From NCBI GenBank assembly GCA_964019415.1, contig OZ025879.1, forward strand, positions 3,264,737-3,328,736: 64,000 nt of DNA, given 5' to 3'. The notes below the pieces were generated by a model. The model did no database searches. It saw only the letters and a list, made by a program, of their open reading frames with translations, and was not told the DNA's origin. Shown here in pieces: positions 61,801-64,000 of the stretch (the first letter of the stretch is position 1; each line of letters begins with the position of its first letter). A program made the translations under genes and the position numbers. The DNA is from Ianthella basta. Its lineage: Eukaryota; Porifera; Demospongiae; Verongiida; Ianthellidae.

Positions 61801-63838
61801 TACCACTAATACGTTGCTCATAGCTGAATGAGTGACTAATTGACTGCCTATGTGCAGTCGCAAGCCACTTGCACCTGGGTTAGTCCCGCGTAGCCGACCA
61901 CTTTTCTCCTTCATTTTTATTTAATGACGTGATTGGTTGGGGACCCGACTGAGTACGTTATCAAATAAAAATGGGGACCCGACCGAGTCATCAAATAAAA
62001 ATGGGGACCTGATTGAGTACATCATCAAATAAAATGGAGGGAAGTAAGTGGTCGGCTACGCGAGACTACACCTGGGTTGGCATAACCTGTCACTACCACA
62101 CACACCATTCCCATTGCTTATCACCAGTTTTTACCTTCTGTTCAAAGTCCGTTCAGCAGCCTCCAAGACAAAGAATTCAATGATCTGCACAGAATATAGC
62201 ACAACAGTCTCATTTACTTCAATTGTAAGGCTTGGATGTCTGACAAAGATTCTGATCGTGACATTGTCTTGTACACAACTGCAACACTTACCTGGCATTC
62301 TTCCAAAGCAACTATGAAAGTGTGTGCATCAATCAGGACCACACAGGCATCGTACATCTCATTGGCCACCTTCAGCTCTGCCTCAGAGATGAGCTTGTGC
62401 TGGAAGGCAAACTGGGGGAAGGAGTAACAGAAAGAAGACACAAGTACTGTAAATGCACATTGACTGTGCAAAGGACACTCAAGATCCTCAACAGACGGTG
62501 CACACCAGTAGATCTGCACACCACCCTCGCTCACCTCAGCATAAGCCTTATACTGGATCTTGGGGTCAACCCAGCCATTGCCAATACCTACAGTGTGAAG
62601 GACTTCATTTATGAGTGCAAGAACAGTGAAGGCATGCCTACAGTGCAAACATGTTGACTACATTGCTGTATCTCAGCCCTAGTCCGATGTAGCCCAGACC
62701 CACTTCCATCCATTTTCTACTGCATTAAGACGATGTTACACTGAATGGGCTGGAAGTGGTCTGGCTCGAGACTACCGCAGCCTACAACACTGAATGTTTG
62801 CAGGATTAAACTAGCCAGCAAGCAAGGTTTTCACATAAGAGAATGAAAATGTGCCTGCATAGTTTGAACCCAGTGGCATATGTAGTGCCATCTGGGACCA
62901 AACTATGGACAGTCCACCAAATAAGTTGGGCAATAGTACAAACTGAAGTTGGCATAGTCTTCACCCCATACAAGATAACTACGTAGTTCAAAAGTGACAT
63001 CCTCCAGATAGACTCAGCCATTATGGGGAGTAAACATGCATTTACTGGTATATGTTTGCTGCTTGCAGCACTGAACCATACACATACTGTCACATAGACT
63101 GGTTTAAACTGGTAAAGCTGCAATTTCAGGTTCAAGTGCACAGACTGTGTGGCTCGGCAGTCATACACGTTTGAGTGGTAGCCTGGCGCGTGACTGCTTG
63201 TTACAATAGCAATCAACAAACAGTGAAAAGAGCACAGCTACCATTATTAGAAACAGTACCATATTGGCTTCACTTTCAATTACAATGCAGTATACGTATT
63301 ACGTTTGCGTACACATACTCCACATTTAGAATCACTGGCACAAAGTCATGTATGTACATGTATAGGGTGCGTGGTGTGGTGGACTCACCAATTCCCTTCA
63401 AGTTCTGAGCATAAAGTGAGTTGCTTGTCACAATTTCTGCCCCAATGGCAGGTACATAGTGTCCAGCTGTGATGTGGAGTACAGCACAAAGAAAGCTTAT
63501 ACTAGTCCTTCAGACCACAGCTAATCTGAGCAGCATTTCACTCAAAATTTAGTCCCAACACAACACAGGTACCACTCCTAACAACCTAACAGTGGCCATA
63601 CTCAGTGTGTGCCGATAGAGACAGGAGCGCCAATGACTACATCGGTTCTACTGTGTACTGTACATGATCAGTATTACTGCCAGTCCTCAGGTGTGTTTGT
63701 GGGCTTCTATTGCTCACCGTAACTCTCTCCAATCACATACAGATCCAGCTTGGCATACTTGGGGTATTTGGCATAAAACTGCCGCAGAAAGTACCAAAAG
63801 TCCCTAGCAATTTGCTTCTCATCAAAGGTGTACCCCAG
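55727..63838 (-). CDS. Serine carboxypeptidase (peptidase S10), C-terminal exons; 5' part outside window
   Basis: Eleven exons in compatible phase: 63838-63718, 63466-63389, 62587-62535, 62411-62292, 62184-62135, 61621-61558, 61268-61173, 60803-60737, 60612-60527, 56011-55961, 55813-55727 (873 nt, 291 codons). All use GT-AG. The catalytic triad is complete: Ser in GESYAGHYVPA (split by an intron), Asp in YSGDQDFICN and His in QAGHMVPMDQP. Other family signatures are LKGIGIGNGWVDP, SINVYDIRKECTYPPLCYDF and KWQECN. The enzyme removes C-terminal residues at acid pH, usually in lysosome, vacuole or secreted form. The exon carrying LLGDWIDSFQNDVEVVLAHK (60803-60737) is the least certain. After AAT|GTGAGC at 55727 a short final exon is expected but was not found; without splicing the frame stops at 55625. 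N-terminal exons lie right of 64000. Confidence 0.85.
56207..56695 (+). mobile_element. LINE 3' end inserted in the 5' LTR
   Basis: This stretch interrupts the LTR and ends with CAGGCAGACCAGCCATATGA, GCTGATGGGACC and then (TAACC)n. The same words, in reverse, form the LINE 3' UTR at 38120-38200. It contains a hammerhead-like motif at 56409-56446. Confidence 0.65.
58784..60016. mobile_element. hAT-like DNA transposon inserted in the 3' LTR
   Basis: Terminal inverted repeats CAGGGCCGTAGCACC are perfect over 15 bp. The flanks AATATTAT and AATTATTC look like an 8-bp target duplication with small changes, which fits hAT. No transposase frame is left. The right part has a poly-C stretch (59947-59959) and the word GGGGGGCATGCCCCC. 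A second foldback (59129-59301) is nested inside. Confidence 0.7.
59129..59301. repeat. Foldback element nested in the hAT-like transposon
   Basis: Arms of about 70 bp pair almost fully: ATGTACAGCGGATTTATGCA, then ACCTTGCAACAGTTCCCA and CCTAGGATACGGAC, with the reverse complement on the right. The spacer is about 35 bp. Confidence 0.85.
60402..60509. mobile_element. MULE-type MITE (108 bp) with 9-bp target duplication
   Basis: Inverted repeats TAGTCTTGTGTAGCTGTATC and TAATCTTGCGTAGCCCGACT (right, reverse complement) continue into CCATTTTGCTC words. The 9-bp flanks CTCCCGCTC and CTCCTGCTC differ by one base. Shares its tip with the element at 61881-62068. Confidence 0.8.
60527..60612 (-). other. 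S10 exon with catalytic Asp
   Basis: Encodes LVYSGDQDFICNYVGGQNWT and LNMDWSGK. The second Asp of GDQD is the triad residue in this family. The donor AAG|GTTGGC is weak. A MITE with its target duplication (60393-60518) ends only nine bases from this donor. Confidence 0.85.
61881..62068. mobile_element. MULE-type MITE (188 bp) with perfect 9-bp target duplication
   Basis: Tips TAGTCCCGCGTAGCCGACCA and TAGTCTCGCGTAGCCGACCA (right, reverse complement) are flanked on both sides by CACCTGGGT. The interior has three repeats of about 33 bp starting GGGGACCCGACTGAGT. It lies in an intron of the carboxypeptidase gene. Confidence 0.9.
62588..63388. other. Carboxypeptidase intron, nothing recognised
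   Basis: The largest transposon-free intron of this gene in the window. It holds only short open frames without family motifs. Confidence 0.4.
63718..63838 (-). other. S10 exon with catalytic Ser (GESY)
   Basis: Encodes LGYTFDEKQIARDFWYFLRQ and, at its end, LYVIGESY plus one base. Joining to 63466 gives GESYAGHYVPAIG. It is the first exon of the gene visible in the window. Confidence 0.88.
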
Positions 63839-63870
63839 CTGCATAAGGGCAGACACAGAGCAGCCACGTA

Positions 63871-64000
63871 CAGTGAATCCTCGTTAATCCGCCACTGCTT
63901 TATGCGCCAAACCCGTTAATCCACCAACATTCGTGCACATGAATTCATTTGTATGGCTTTACTATTGATGTAATCCGCCAATCGATTAATCCGCCTCCGC
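63871..64000. mobile_element. pogo/Tigger-type transposon end
   Basis: After a TA at 63869-63870 the sequence starts CAGTGAATCCTCGTTAATCC GCC. This resembles the pogo/Tigger inverted repeat (CAGT..ccCcCGttaATCCGcc). GTTAATCC/GATTAATCC words recur to the window edge. The element continues beyond 64000. Confidence 0.65.

Noticed and set aside
1..64000. tRNA, rRNA, operon or ribosome-binding-site features
   Set aside because: None seen. The window is eukaryotic with spliced genes; no cloverleaf with box A and box B was noticed by eye, though a dedicated scan was not possible.

Overview
The window reads as animal nuclear DNA. It has spliced genes with GT-AG introns, AATAAA signals, a TTAGGG-type telomere-like tract, LINE, Ty3/gypsy, Harbinger, hAT-like and pogo-like transposons, and metazoan signalling domains (DEATH, CABIT, PARP). 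The gene set, short introns and very high foldback-MITE density fit an early-branching animal, most likely a sponge. That lineage call is inference; no sequence was compared with a database. All exon models below were built by hand from homology, splice consensus and reading phase.

Layout. 1-1442 (-): 5'-truncated LINE fragment. 2034-38629 (-): one giant sacsin-like gene in five coding exons (38629-38602, 37632-37538, 34117-33859, 28192-3206, 2644-2034). All exon phases agree and the predicted protein is 8,659 aa. It holds seven sacsin-type HSP90-like (GHKL) modules. Modules three to six lie in a tandem array with an exact 2,988-nt period. A low-complexity linker, a HEPN domain and, through a last 560-nt intron, a PARP catalytic domain follow. 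Its introns carry a Harbinger element (28489-30429), a Crypton-like fragment, foldback MITEs and a LINE 3' end. 38630-41673 separates this gene from a divergent single-exon CABIT-domain gene (41674-43233, +). 45160-53601 (+) is a four-exon gene that joins a DEATH domain to a roughly nine-span membrane protein. Its last intron hosts a decayed Ty3/gypsy element (-) and a TIR transposon with a HIRAN-like reading frame. 55727-63838 (-) is the C-terminal part of a serine carboxypeptidase (peptidase S10) gene; its N-terminal exons lie beyond the right edge. One of its introns holds a nested pile of LTR retrotransposon, LINE 3' end and hAT-like element. A pogo/Tigger-type inverted repeat starts at 63871.

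Function. The sacsin-HEPN-PARP protein combines a chaperone-like ATPase array with a nucleotide/RNA-type effector fold and an ADP-ribosyltransferase fold. The neighbouring CABIT and DEATH proteins belong to families used in immune and stress signalling. A shared innate-immunity or stress role for this neighbourhood is plausible but unproven. The carboxypeptidase is expected to be an ordinary lysosomal or secretory protease.
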